From Mogibacterium sp. (GTDB lineage: Bacteria > Bacillota > Clostridia > Peptostreptococcales > Anaerovoracaceae): a stretch of DNA of 40,058 nt. The stretch lies in NCBI GenBank assembly GCA_017505405.1, contig JAFVPI010000140.1, positions 1 to 40,058 of the forward strand, written 5' to 3'. A program made the translations under genes and the position numbers. The notes under the pieces were generated by a model. The model worked only from the letters and a program-made list of their open reading frames with translations, was not told where the DNA came from and made no database searches. This document shows, in pieces, positions 24,343-33,386 of this stretch. How positions within the stretch are numbered: position 1 is the stretch's first letter; each line of letters opens with the position of its first letter.

Positions 24343-25980
24343 ATGAAAAAACCTGATTTGAAGAAACTCAAAGAAGTCGACTTCAAGAAGGCTGCTAAGG
24401 ATTTCGTCTATGGCAAGCCTCACGGAGAAAGAAGACTCGGAGACCTGTACATCCCAAAGACAGGTCTGTATAAACACAGAGAGTGGCGCGGTATCAAGGA
24501 TACCATGTACTACTTCAACAACATCTGGCTGTACAACTACGGAATGATCGTACGCGACCTCATGGTCTACGGCGGCGGCCCTAAGGGAATGATCCAGTTC
24601 CTCAAGGGAACATGGAGATACAGATGGATGGGTCAGACATACCTGACCGTAATGCACTGGTTCGACAGGTGCCTCGAGGGAATGAGAGGCGAAACACTCA
24701 AAGCTTCCGCATGGCACTTCAGAGGGATCACAAGCGCATGCCTGTACCAGATCACAGGATTCTTCAACAGAGACCTTAACATCGGCGGAGATCCGGCTCT
24801 CAGAGCAAAGACTATCGGTACAGACGAGACAGTATGGGGCGGTGTCATCTATCCGTACATGGATCAGGGTGGCTATTACCTGCCAACACAGATGATCCCG
24901 TACTTCGTAACATGCCACTGCAACAACCACACAGTACTCAACTACATCGACGCGGTACAGGCTTACGGACTCCCGGGCGACCCTTGCCCGATGTGCCAGG
25001 CCGAAGCTGGAATCTATATCGAAGACGATGTTCCTGATGCATACGTCGCGATGGTCACGACAAACGAGGCCTGCGACAGCTCGGTAGGTACATCCGTCAT
25101 TCAGGACTGGATGATGAATAAGCCGCTCTTCGCTATGCCACAGGTAATGCAGTTCGACGACGATTCCGTTCTCGAAAACTGCGCCAAGGAGATCGAGATG
25201 GCGTGGAGGTTCATGGAAGAGCAGACCGGTCTCGAGTTCCACTGGGAAGAGCTCAAGAAGCACATTGAGCTGCAAAACAAGCAGAACCAGTTCGAGAGAG
25301 AAAAATGGGATGTAGCTGCAAATACTCACAGCTATCCTATCAACGGTGTAGCTCAGGCTCTTTACAGGATCTTCTACTCGCAGTACGGTGAAAGGCCGTT
25401 CTGGCATGATGTTGATGCCAAGGTCAGAAAGATCATGGAGAAGTGCGTAGAGGAAGACATCAACACCTTCCCTATGACGAGACACAGAGTGATCGCCTGG
25501 TCATGCGCTCCGCTGTACTACTCAGCATGGTGCACATGGGCTTACAACTGCTGGGGCCTCAACACCATCATCAACATGGACTCGCTGATGTTCGACCTTG
25601 ATATCAGGACAGATACTTACGAGAACTGCCTGCTGGATATCGCTAAATATCACGAGTGGGCTCCGATGAGAAGAATGGCTGTAGGCGGACTGCAGCACAT
25701 CTTCGAGCTCTGGGAGAACATGGAAAAGTTCAACTGCGACATGGTAATGATGTACGACCAGCTGCAGTGCAAGGGCATGCAGGGCGTTGTAGGACTCTTC
25801 GAAGACGAGTTCAGAGCCCGCAACATCCACGCTATCTGGATGCCTCACGCTCTGCCTGACAAGAGAACAGTTCCTAGATCGCAGATCAGACAGATCATCA
25901 ATGACTACATGTTCACAGTAATGGGCGAAGAACCGCTCGATCCGTCACTGCTTGACTTTGACGATATCGACAGCTGGTAG
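24343..25980 (+). CDS. 2-hydroxyacyl-CoA dehydratase-like large subunit, pair 2
   Basis: 545 residues. Family blocks: RRLGDLY, HREWRGIKDTMYYF (about 45-58), GLPGDPCPMCQAEAG (Cys215, Cys218), EACDSS (Cys244), WSCAP (Cys388), NCWG (Cys403), QCKGMQ (Cys476) and EEPLDPS near the end. It has more Cys than the pair 1 partner and keeps the WSC motif. As in pairs 1 and 3, the subunit is longer than HgdA/FldB types, chiefly through an N-terminal region of about 100 residues. A small membrane-protein gene follows 14 nt later with AAAGGAGG between. Confidence 0.85.
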   Translation: MKKPDLKKLKEVDFKKAAKDFVYGKPHGERRLGDLYIPKTGLYKHREWRGIKDTMYYFNNIWLYNYGMIVRDLMVYGGGPKGMIQFLKGTWRYRWMGQTYLTVMHWFDRCLEGMRGETLKASAWHFRGITSACLYQITGFFNRDLNIGGDPALRAKTIGTDETVWGGVIYPYMDQGGYYLPTQMIPYFVTCHCNNHTVLNYIDAVQAYGLPGDPCPMCQAEAGIYIEDDVPDAYVAMVTTNEACDSSVGTSVIQDWMMNKPLFAMPQVMQFDDDSVLENCAKEIEMAWRFMEEQTGLEFHWEELKKHIELQNKQNQFEREKWDVAANTHSYPINGVAQALYRIFYSQYGERPFWHDVDAKVRKIMEKCVEEDINTFPMTRHRVIAWSCAPLYYSAWCTWAYNCWGLNTIINMDSLMFDLDIRTDTYENCLLDIAKYHEWAPMRRMAVGGLQHIFELWENMEKFNCDMVMMYDQLQCKGMQGVVGLFEDEFRARNIHAIWMPHALPDKRTVPRSQIRQIINDYMFTVMGEEPLDPSLLDFDDIDSW

Positions 25981-25994
25981 AAAGGAGGCCGGTG

Positions 25995-26234
25995 ATGAAG
26001 AAGGCTAAAAAGAAAAAAAATAAAGCCGCAGGATTCGTTAAGAAAACGCTCGGCATCGCGGCTCTTGCATATGCCGGACTGTTCTGCGTATTCTACTACG
26101 ATCTCGACGGAAAGCTGCTTTACTACGTTGTTGAGCCGTTCATGAAGAACCACTTCGACAACATGGAGAGAAGAGATCCTCATACAGTACCGTATGAGCA
26201 GATCGACAGCGAATATATGGCAGCTCAGAATTAA
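25995..26234 (+). CDS. Small single-helix membrane protein of the dehydratase cluster, copy 1
   Basis: 79 residues: a very basic N-terminus (KKAKKKKNKAAGFVKK), one hydrophobic helix (LGIAALAYAGLFCVFYY), then DLDGKLLYYVVEPF and a charged tail. It resembles the protein at 33387 in order and detail: LGIA, an aromatic-rich helix end, LDxKLL, and an acidic tail. ATG at 25995 gives a normal 6-nt spacing from AAAGGAGG; a GTG one codon earlier would be too close. Its role is unknown; it might tether the enzyme or the activase to the inner face of the membrane. Confidence 0.75.
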   Translation: MKKAKKKKNKAAGFVKKTLGIAALAYAGLFCVFYYDLDGKLLYYVVEPFMKNHFDNMERRDPHTVPYEQIDSEYMAAQN

Positions 26235-26259
26235 CTATATCAATTGCGGCCGCAGACTC

Positions 26260-26452
26260 TTGCAGAGACAGAGTGCTCGTCTCGACGCTCACGAATCTGT
26301 CATTGCATCCTCAATCGCTCCGTGCCCCGGGGCGTTTGCGGAACTCGCTTCGCTCAGACATCCGCACAACGCCAGCCGGGCCGCGTTCGCTCATTCGGTG
26401 CAGCTGACAAGATTCGCTCGCAACTCTCGACTCGCAGCTCTGCCTCTGCAAA
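26260..26452 (+). repeat. Long imperfect palindrome between the pair 2 operon and htpG
   Basis: The left arm from TTGCAGAGACAGAG (26260) to AATCTGTCA (26302) pairs imperfectly with the right arm from TGACAAGATTCG (26405) to CTCTGCCTCTGCAA (26451). The inner arms GCGTTTGCGGA and TCCGCACAACGC also pair. No gene is contained, and 26235-26495 has no other feature except the htpG ribosome site. Same general type as the repeat at 4947 but not clearly the same sequence. Confidence 0.6.
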
Positions 26453-26495
26453 CATAATAAGCGGTCAAAAAATAAGAAAAGGAAGTTATTACTAA

Positions 26496-28409
26496 ATGAA
26501 AAAGAAGTTCAAAGCCGAATCCCAGCGTCTGCTGGATATGATGATAAATTCGATCTACACGCATAAGGAGATCTTCCTGCGTGAGATCATATCGAATGCG
26601 TCCGATGCCATCGACAAGATGTGCTACCTCGCCCTGACTGACCCGTCGGTCGGAGAGAGCCGCAGCGATTACGAGATCATCATCACTCTTGACAAAGAGA
26701 ACCGCACTCTTACGGTCAGCGACAACGGGATCGGCATGGACGAGCAGGAGCTTGAGAAGAACCTCGGCACCATCGCTTTCTCGGGAAGCAGCAAGTTCAG
26801 CGAGCAGCTCGAGAAGGATTCGAAGTCGGCAGAGAGCGCAGCTGCAGATCACACCTCCGAGGTGGACATCATCGGACAGTTCGGCGTGGGATTCTACTCC
26901 GCGTTCATGGTCTCCGACAAGGTCGAGGTAGTCAGCAAGCGCTATGGATCCGACAAGGCCTACAGATGGGTCTCCGAAGGAGCCGGCGGCTACAGCATCG
27001 AGGAGGCGGAAAGAGACGGCCACGGAACTGATGTCATCATGCACATCAGACAGGACGGCGAGGAAGAGGACGAGTTCAGCCAGTACATGAGGGAATACCC
27101 TATTTACAAGCTGGTCAAGAAGTACTCCGACTACATCCGCTTCCCTATCAAGATGCTCATGCCTCAGCCGCGCATCAAAGAGGGCTCGGATCCTGAGAAT
27201 CCTGAGTACGAGGAAGTCTGGGAATACGAAGTGTTCAACTCCATGGTGCCGCTCTGGCAGCGCAGAAAGACGGAAGTCACCAAGGAAGAGTACGATAATT
27301 TCTACAAGACCACCTTCCAGGACGACACACCTCCGCTCGAGACTCTCACAGTCTCGGTCGAAGGCATCGTAAGCTACGACGCCCTGATGTTCATCCCTGA
27401 GCTTGTGCCTAACAAGTACTACACGGATGACTACACAGGCGGACTGCAGCTCTACAGCTCGGGCGTCCTCATCATGGACAAGTGCAAGGAGCTCCTGCCG
27501 GAATATTTCAACTTTGTCAGAGGCGTTGTCGACTCCCCTGACCTGTCGCTCAACATTTCGAGAGAGATGCTGCAGCACGACAGGCAGCTGAAGCTGATCT
27601 CAAACAATCTTGAAAAGAAGATCAGATCGAAGCTCGAGGAGATGCGCGACAAGAACAGAGAAGAGTACGAGAAGTTTTACAAGAGCTTCGGACGTCAGCT
27701 CAAGCTCTGCGCGCTCGATGACTACGGCAAATACAAGGAACAGCTGCAGGATCTGCTGATGTTCTGGTCATCCACAGAGGGAAAGCTCGTCACGCTGGCT
27801 GAATACGTAAGCCGCATGAAGGAGGATCAGGAGTACATCTACTACGCAACGGGCGACAGCTTTGAGGCGGTAGACAAGATGCCGCAGACTGAGGTGCTCA
27901 AGGACAGAGGCATAGAGATCCTCTACTTCACAGACAGCACGGACGGATTCATCCCTGACATGTTCGGCAGCTACAAAGAGAAGAAGTACATGTCTGTCAT
28001 CGACGGAGACTTCGATCTCGGCGACGGCAAGGACGAGGAAAAGATGAACAAGGCGTTCAAGGACACCTTCGATTTCGTCAAGGAGACCCTGGGCGACAGA
28101 GTGGATGTCGTAAAGGCGACCACAAAGCTCAAGACTCATCCGGTATGCCTCTCCAGCGGCGAGGGCATCACCTTCGAGATGGAGAAGTACTTCACGGCTG
28201 TCAATCCTGATCTGGGAATGAAGGCAAAGCGCATTCTCGAGCTCAATGTTGATCACGACGCGTTCCTGGCTCTCGACAGAGCCCGCATCGATGATCCGGA
28301 GAGAGCGAAGAAGATGTGTGAGGTGCTGCTCAACCAGGCACTGCTGATCGCAGGCCTGCCTATCCAGGATCCAAGCGCCTATACCGACGTTATTTGTTCG
28401 TTATTCTGA
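26496..28409 (+). CDS. htpG: Molecular chaperone HtpG (Hsp90)
   Basis: ATP-dependent dimeric chaperone of the cytoplasm, 637 residues, a normal bacterial length. N-terminal GHKL ATPase signatures: YTHKEIFLREIISNASDA, SDNGIGMD and IGQFGVGFYSAFMV. The middle domain has the catalytic Arg region GVVDSPDLSLNISREMLQ, and the C-terminal dimerisation domain follows. AAGGAAG precedes the ATG. It lies in one direction between dehydratase genes and the CooC-like gene, flanked on both sides by long palindromes, so it may be an inserted or insulated transcription unit. Folding help for oxygen-sensitive metalloenzymes is conceivable but unproven. Confidence 0.97.
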   Translation: MKKKFKAESQRLLDMMINSIYTHKEIFLREIISNASDAIDKMCYLALTDPSVGESRSDYEIIITLDKENRTLTVSDNGIGMDEQELEKNLGTIAFSGSSKFSEQLEKDSKSAESAAADHTSEVDIIGQFGVGFYSAFMVSDKVEVVSKRYGSDKAYRWVSEGAGGYSIEEAERDGHGTDVIMHIRQDGEEEDEFSQYMREYPIYKLVKKYSDYIRFPIKMLMPQPRIKEGSDPENPEYEEVWEYEVFNSMVPLWQRRKTEVTKEEYDNFYKTTFQDDTPPLETLTVSVEGIVSYDALMFIPELVPNKYYTDDYTGGLQLYSSGVLIMDKCKELLPEYFNFVRGVVDSPDLSLNISREMLQHDRQLKLISNNLEKKIRSKLEEMRDKNREEYEKFYKSFGRQLKLCALDDYGKYKEQLQDLLMFWSSTEGKLVTLAEYVSRMKEDQEYIYYATGDSFEAVDKMPQTEVLKDRGIEILYFTDSTDGFIPDMFGSYKEKKYMSVIDGDFDLGDGKDEEKMNKAFKDTFDFVKETLGDRVDVVKATTKLKTHPVCLSSGEGITFEMEKYFTAVNPDLGMKAKRILELNVDHDAFLALDRARIDDPERAKKMCEVLLNQALLIAGLPIQDPSAYTDVICSLF

Positions 28410-28418
28410 CAAAAGAGA

Positions 28419-28556
28419 GAGCGGTTTTATAACCCTGTCGGGCCCGCTCTCGCTAACATTCGCACGCAGCGGTACTAAGCTCTGTCTGCGCTGGCGCTTG
28501 CCAATCTCTAAGTGCCGGCGTGCTCGAGTTACCCGACCAGGGTTACAAAACCGCTC
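28419..28556 (+). repeat. 138-nt element with near-perfect 24-bp terminal inverted repeats between htpG and the CooC gene
   Basis: The left arm GAGCGGTTTTATAACCCTGT plus CGGG (28419-28442) pairs with the right arm CCCGACCAGGGTTACAAAAC plus CGCTC (28532-28556), two or three mismatches. The 89-nt interior also has GC-rich partial pairing (CGCACGCAGCG, GTCTGCGCTGG). It begins 10 nt after the htpG stop and ends 19 nt before the CooC-like start. It may be a MITE-like element or a terminator/attenuator; no U-run follows. Confidence 0.75.
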
Positions 28557-28575
28557 ATAAAAATTGGTGCAGCTA

Positions 28576-29343
28576 ATGGAAGAAAAGAGAGATACTAAAA
28601 TTTTAACAGTAGCCGGTAAAGGCGGCGTCGGAAAAACGTCGATCAGCTCCGCGATGGTCAGGATCCTCACAGAGGAATATCCTGACGCCAGGATCCTTGC
28701 GATCGATGCCGACCCTGCGATCGGACTTACGACGGCGCTCGGCGTTGAGCCGACCGATACGCTCGACGGCATCCGTAAAAAGATCGTCGGAAGCGTTGAG
28801 GAAGGCCGCCCTAAGGAAGCCATCGAAATGCTCAATGAAGCAAGGTTCCGTATTTTCGACACCATGCTCGAGGAGCAGAAGTTCAGCTTCCTGGCCATCG
28901 GAAGGCCTGAGGCTGCCGGCTGCTACTGCAAGGTGAACGCCTACCTTAAAGAGGTCATCAGCCTGCTGGCCAACGACTTCGACTATGTAGTCATTGACGG
29001 CGAAGCGGGTATTGAGCAGATCAACAGAAGAGTAATGGAAAAAGTCACGCATCTCTTCCTGATCACCGACCCGAGCCGCAAGGGCTGCCAGGTGGTGGAC
29101 ACCATCAAACAGGTTGCCGATGAGCTCGTAATGTACGACAAGTGCGGAGTCATCGTCAACAGAGTCAAGGAGGAATCGATTCCTCATATCAAGATCGAAT
29201 CGGCAGAAGTGCTTGCCTACATCCCTGATGACAGGACACATGCCGAGAACGATATACTGGGCGTAAGCGTATTCGACCTGCCGGAGAATTCCCCGGTAAT
29301 GGCCGGTACACGCGAAGCGCTCCGCAAGATGCAACTGATATAA
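28576..29343 (+). CDS. cooC: CooC/AcsF-type nickel-insertion ATPase
   Basis: P-loop NTPase of the MinD/SIMIBI class that helps load nickel into CODH or acetyl-CoA synthase. In the 255-residue form: deviant Walker A GKGGVGKT (14-21), DADP (44-47), GRPEAAGCYCKVN with the CxC pair Cys116/Cys118 that binds metal at the CooC dimer interface, and VVIDGEAGIEQINRR (138-152). The ATG at 28576 is chosen because the family fold starts a few residues later; TTG 28564 and GTG 28567 in frame are alternatives, and no good ribosome site marks any of them. Dehydratase pair 3 follows 33 nt on, so the ATPase is co-transcribed with it, an unusual context. Confidence 0.85.
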   Translation: MEEKRDTKILTVAGKGGVGKTSISSAMVRILTEEYPDARILAIDADPAIGLTTALGVEPTDTLDGIRKKIVGSVEEGRPKEAIEMLNEARFRIFDTMLEEQKFSFLAIGRPEAAGCYCKVNAYLKEVISLLANDFDYVVIDGEAGIEQINRRVMEKVTHLFLITDPSRKGCQVVDTIKQVADELVMYDKCGVIVNRVKEESIPHIKIESAEVLAYIPDDRTHAENDILGVSVFDLPENSPVMAGTREALRKMQLI

Positions 29344-29376
29344 CGATATATATAAGTTGAGAGGGAGGTTTTAACA

Positions 29377-30573
29377 TTGAAAGACTTGAAGCATTTGATC
29401 TACTTCGAGAGCCTTCTGGACAACGCAGACAACGAACTGGTAGAACAGGCGAAAAAGGACGGCAAGCTCATCATGGGCTATACATGCTATCACATTCCTG
29501 AAGTTCTGCTGAACGTTGACAACTGCGTATCGGTCAGACTCCGCGCACCGAGAACGGGTTCAATCGACATTTCTACCTATTACATGTCGAACTACGTATG
29601 CGAATACGCCCGTGCTCTGCTTGAAAGAGCTATCGAAGGCGGATTCCAGTTCCTGGACGGACTCGCAGGTGTGGATGCGTGCTCAATGATGAACAGATTC
29701 TACGAGCATTTCAGCATCCTTAAGTGCAACACCAAGGAAAACTTCTTCGTTACACACCTGGATGTTCCGTACAAGACAGAGGAATTCTCATTCAATCACA
29801 TGCAGAGACAGCTCGAAGTAAGGCTTCTTGATGTTATGTATGACAAGCTGGGCGTAGATGTTTCGGACAAGGCCATCAGAAAGGCCGTTAAGGAGCACAA
29901 TGAAGTCTGCAAGATCATGCAGCAGATCAGTGAAATGCGTAAGGCAGACAACCCTGTGATCACGGGATACGAATTCCACGTTCTGAACCTCGTGACCTAC
30001 ACATGCCCGAAGTATCTGATCCTGCCTTATCTCAAGGAGACACTGGCAGAGCTCAAGAAGAGGAAACCGGACGAGAAGCTGCCTAGATGCAGAGTGGGAA
30101 TCGTAGGTTCCGAGATCGATGACCCTGAGTTCACAAAGATGATCGAAGATGCCGGCGCAAGAGTCGTATTCGACAGACACTGCTTCGGAGCGATCCCTGG
30201 CAGAGAAGTCATCGAACTCACAGACGACGAGGATGCACTTCCGCAGATCGTACGCCACTACATGAACACATCAGAGTGCGCACGATACATCGCTGACAAC
30301 AAGGTGCTGCAGAGAAGAGAGACAGCAGACAGACTTGCCAGGGAGTTCAAGGCAGACGGCATCATCTATGAGCAGATGAAATACTGCGACTTCTGGGGAT
30401 TCGAAAGAGCTCTCGTAAGCCACATCATGTCAGAGGAATACGGCTGGCCGGTCCTTTCGATCGACAGACTGTATAACGCTAAGGGATCCGGACAGCTCAG
30501 AACAAGATTCCAGGCTTTCGTGGAATCGCTTGAGATCAAGAAGATCCAGAAAGCAAGGAAAGGAGGCAAGTAA
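29377..30573 (+). CDS. 2-hydroxyacyl-CoA dehydratase-like small subunit, pair 3
   Basis: 398 residues; starts with TTG 6-7 nt after GAGGGAGG, and MKDLKHLIYFESLL matches the starts of the other copies. Conserved cysteines at 37 (GYTCYHIPE), 75 (VCEYARALLERA) and 102 (ACSMMNR), and in DRHCFGA, SECARY and KYCDFW. Like copy 1 and unlike copy 2 it has the GSxDI(A/S)TYYM block after the first Cys region. It is coupled to its partner (3-nt gap, AAAGGAGGC inside its end) and to the upstream CooC-like gene. Substrate unknown. Confidence 0.85.
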   Translation: MKDLKHLIYFESLLDNADNELVEQAKKDGKLIMGYTCYHIPEVLLNVDNCVSVRLRAPRTGSIDISTYYMSNYVCEYARALLERAIEGGFQFLDGLAGVDACSMMNRFYEHFSILKCNTKENFFVTHLDVPYKTEEFSFNHMQRQLEVRLLDVMYDKLGVDVSDKAIRKAVKEHNEVCKIMQQISEMRKADNPVITGYEFHVLNLVTYTCPKYLILPYLKETLAELKKRKPDEKLPRCRVGIVGSEIDDPEFTKMIEDAGARVVFDRHCFGAIPGREVIELTDDEDALPQIVRHYMNTSECARYIADNKVLQRRETADRLAREFKADGIIYEQMKYCDFWGFERALVSHIMSEEYGWPVLSIDRLYNAKGSGQLRTRFQAFVESLEIKKIQKARKGGK

Positions 30574-30576
30574 GCT

Positions 30577-32442
30577 ATGGTACTGACAACTGAAATTCTC
30601 GGCATCAAAAACGCTCTTGCCGAAAAGAGAGAAAAGAAAATCAAGGCAGATAATGCCAAAGGCAAATTCCACTATCCGAATCCTGTATTCTGGCGCACTA
30701 AAGACAACATGGACTTAAAGGCGCAGGGAAAGAATCTGATGGAAATCGGAAAGATCTGCGTTGAGATGTTCAAGGAAGCAGACAAAAAAGGCTTCTGCAT
30801 GAAGCAGGTCGAGAGATGCAGAGACGACCTTGCAAGATGCGCTCTCGAGTTCAGGCAGGCTACAGAGATGAGCAACGCAGAGCTCAGAGAGGTGTTCTTC
30901 TACGGAGAGCGGACTCTCGGCAAGCTCTATCGCAAGGGAGACATGGTTCCTGTAAGAAGAGAGTGGAGAGGTGTTGCGGACACTGCGTACGACTTCTACA
31001 GATGGGGCAAGATGTGGCTCATGCTTCTCATGACATTCAGCAGAGACCTCGTTCCGGCGCTCAACTCGACATTCCACTACAGATGGATGATCTCGTACAT
31101 GTGCTGCGTAGGCTTCATGGACAAGAACACATCCGGTCAGAAGGGCAGCGCCCTGAAGATGTCGCACCTGATGACATACGATATCTTCCGCTATGTAGCT
31201 GAGAACCTGGTATTCCTCGCAAAGGGCGACAAGAAGAACGGTAACTCCTCAGAGCTCAACAAGAAAGTCGTTCTCTTCGACGAGATGACCATGGGACAGA
31301 TCATGGCAGGATTCCCGGATCTCCTGGGTATCCCTTACCAGCTGATGCCGGTATTCCTGGTATCCGAGATCGACCAGCTCACATGCGTACCGTATATCGA
31401 CGCTGTAGAGAGCTTCGGACTCCCTGCTGATACATGCCCGGTACCTTCGTCTGAGTGCGGCGCTCTGGTAGTAGACGCGCTTCCTCACATGGGATCGTGC
31501 TTCATTTCCAGCTCGATGCCTTGCGACGGATCGACAATGGCTTCCGAGTACATGAGCAGAAGATTCCCGGATCTGCCGGTCTATCACCTGACATTCCCGG
31601 TAAGATACGAGGACGAAGAGACTACACGCTACGCTGTTGATGACATCAAGGGATGCATCAAGTTCGTAGAAGAAGTCACTGGCGCTAAGTGGAGCTGGGA
31701 CGCTTACTTCAAGCAGATGAAGCGCTTCAACGAGGAGACTGCTTACGAGCTGCAGAAGTGGGAAGTCAACAAGACCGACTATCCGCAGATCATCGGGCCG
31801 TCATACGAGCTCTTCCGTAAGTGGAACTACGAGATGGACGGCGGCGCAGACCCTAGAGTCATGAAGACCTTCAAGAAGGTCAATGAGATCATGATGAAGG
31901 CTTACGAGAAACGTGAACAGGCATGGCGCAACAAGATGAGGTACAGAGGAATCGTCTGGTCCTGCCCTGCTCACTACTACGCAAACTTCTCCAACTGGCT
32001 TGCTAACTGCTGGGGTATCGACATCCTCGTTGAGATGGAGTCCCTGAACTTCACAAAGGTCCTCGAAACAGAGGACAAGGAAGAAGCTCTCATGGACCTC
32101 GCAAGACTCTACGAGCGCATGGTAATGAGAAGACACACAAACGGCGGTTACCAGAACGTTGTCGACGAGATGTGGAGACAGGTCGAAGACTGGAGAGCCG
32201 AGATCATCATCATGTACCAGAACGTTGCCTGCAAGAACATGGCTACCCTCCAGGGTATCCTTGATGATACATGCAGAGACAGAAATCATCACATGATCTG
32301 GATCGAGCATGACCTGATGGACCCTAGAACGGTATCCAGAAAGACCATGAGAGACAAGGTCAACGAGTACATGAGAACAGTAATGAAGGCTGAGCCGGTA
32401 GACCCGACACTCTGCGACTTCGACGACGAACTCGGAATGTAA
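30577..32442 (+). CDS. 2-hydroxyacyl-CoA dehydratase-like large subunit, pair 3 (extended)
   Basis: 621 residues, the longest of the three. An extra N-terminal segment of about 90 residues (helical, Lys-rich, with Cys61, Cys74, Cys81 and Cys88) precedes the shared part: RTLGKLY (about 112-118), RREWRGVADTAYDFYRW, GLPADTCP (Cys287), MPCDGS (Cys316), WSCPAHYY (Cys463), NCWG (Cys478), ACKNM (about 552) and AEPVDPT. The extension might hold another Fe-S cluster or a docking site. The downstream leader at 32462 separates it from the activase gene. Confidence 0.85.
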   Translation: MVLTTEILGIKNALAEKREKKIKADNAKGKFHYPNPVFWRTKDNMDLKAQGKNLMEIGKICVEMFKEADKKGFCMKQVERCRDDLARCALEFRQATEMSNAELREVFFYGERTLGKLYRKGDMVPVRREWRGVADTAYDFYRWGKMWLMLLMTFSRDLVPALNSTFHYRWMISYMCCVGFMDKNTSGQKGSALKMSHLMTYDIFRYVAENLVFLAKGDKKNGNSSELNKKVVLFDEMTMGQIMAGFPDLLGIPYQLMPVFLVSEIDQLTCVPYIDAVESFGLPADTCPVPSSECGALVVDALPHMGSCFISSSMPCDGSTMASEYMSRRFPDLPVYHLTFPVRYEDEETTRYAVDDIKGCIKFVEEVTGAKWSWDAYFKQMKRFNEETAYELQKWEVNKTDYPQIIGPSYELFRKWNYEMDGGADPRVMKTFKKVNEIMMKAYEKREQAWRNKMRYRGIVWSCPAHYYANFSNWLANCWGIDILVEMESLNFTKVLETEDKEEALMDLARLYERMVMRRHTNGGYQNVVDEMWRQVEDWRAEIIIMYQNVACKNMATLQGILDDTCRDRNHHMIWIEHDLMDPRTVSRKTMRDKVNEYMRTVMKAEPVDPTLCDFDDELGM

Positions 32443-32461
32443 TATATATTCATAAAAAACA

Positions 32462-32533
32462 CAGCAAAACATTAAAATTCCAAGGTTTTGCTGGCGTAAG
32501 GAAACTTAATAGTGTAGAATAGTTTACGCAAAA
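32462..32533 (+). promoter_or_regulatory. Competing hairpins between pair 3 and the activase gene
   Basis: CAGCAAAAC (32462) pairs with GTTTTGCTG (32484). The same GTTTTG can instead pair with CAAAAC at 32528, extended by GCGTAA (32494) with TTACGC (32524). The choice looks like an attenuator or processing switch. TAGAAT at 32515 is a possible -10 for separate activase transcription. No U-run follows on the plus strand. Confidence 0.45.
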
Positions 32534-32573
32534 CTGCACTTCAATTTCAGAAGTTAAATAAAGGAGAAAAGAA

Positions 32574-33365
32574 ATGAAATATTATGGCGGCTGTGATGTA
32601 GGTTCAACTTATACCAAGGCAGTTATTCTCGATGAGGATGGCAAGATCGTTGCTGATACCACTATCAAGAGCAAGATCAATTCCGAAGCTTCCGCTAAGC
32701 TGGCTATGGAAGAAGTACTCAAGAAGGTAGGCCTCAAGTCCTCCAAGGACCTCGCTTATCTGATCGGAACAGGATACGGACGTAACAAGGTTCCTTTCGC
32801 TGACGAGAACATCTCCGAGATCTCCTGCCACGCTATGGGCGTACACGTAACAGACCCAAGCGTAAAGGCTATCATCGATATCGGCGGACAGGACGTCAAG
32901 GGCATCGCTGTTGATACAGACGGAACAGTTAAGAACTTCGCTATGAACGATAAGTGCGCTGCCGGAACAGGCAGATTCTACGAGGCTATGGCAAGATCGT
33001 TCGAGATGACTCTCCCTGAGTTCTCGAAGCTGTCCCTGACTGCTAAGAACGTTATTCCTATCACTGCTCAGTGCACAGTATTCGCTGAGTCCGAAGTAAT
33101 CACACTCGTTGGTGAAAACAAGCCAATGGATGAGATCGCTGCAGGAATCCAGATGGCTGTTGCTAAGAGATGCTTCGTAATGGCTAAGAAGGCCGGCGCT
33201 ACAGACTCCATCACACTTACAGGCGGATGTGCTAAGAACGATGGTCTCAAGGACGCTATCGAGCATGTACTCAAGCTGAAGGTCATCAACCTCAAGACAG
33301 ACCCGCAGCTGATGGGAGCACTCGGTGCTGCTGAATTCGCTCGTCAGAAGGGACAGGCTAAGTAA
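32574..33365 (+). CDS. 2-hydroxyacyl-CoA dehydratase activase (HgdC/FldI family ATPase)
   Basis: 263 residues, normal family length. Homodimeric ASKHA ATPase with one [4Fe-4S] cluster between subunits that injects a low-potential electron into the dehydratase at the cost of ATP. Visible: phosphate loop GGCDVGSTYTKAVI, IDIGGQDVKGI, cluster cysteines Cys128 (NDKCAAGTGRF) and Cys167 (AQCTVFAESEV), and adenosine motif LTGGCAKNDGL. It is the only activase in the window and must serve all three pairs unless others lie elsewhere. AAAGGAG precedes the ATG. A small membrane-protein gene follows 21 nt on. Confidence 0.95.
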   Translation: MKYYGGCDVGSTYTKAVILDEDGKIVADTTIKSKINSEASAKLAMEEVLKKVGLKSSKDLAYLIGTGYGRNKVPFADENISEISCHAMGVHVTDPSVKAIIDIGGQDVKGIAVDTDGTVKNFAMNDKCAAGTGRFYEAMARSFEMTLPEFSKLSLTAKNVIPITAQCTVFAESEVITLVGENKPMDEIAAGIQMAVAKRCFVMAKKAGATDSITLTGGCAKNDGLKDAIEHVLKLKVINLKTDPQLMGALGAAEFARQKGQAK

Positions 33366-33386
33366 TCCAGAAAAAGGAGTACTACT

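Noticed and set aside
24334-25485. Long minus-strand open frame opposite the pair 2 large subunit (similar ones at 11535-12590, 26391-27578, 32604-33575)
   Set aside because: They mirror strongly coding plus-strand genes, have no ribosome sites and no recognisable domains; codon bias of the real genes leaves the opposite frame open.
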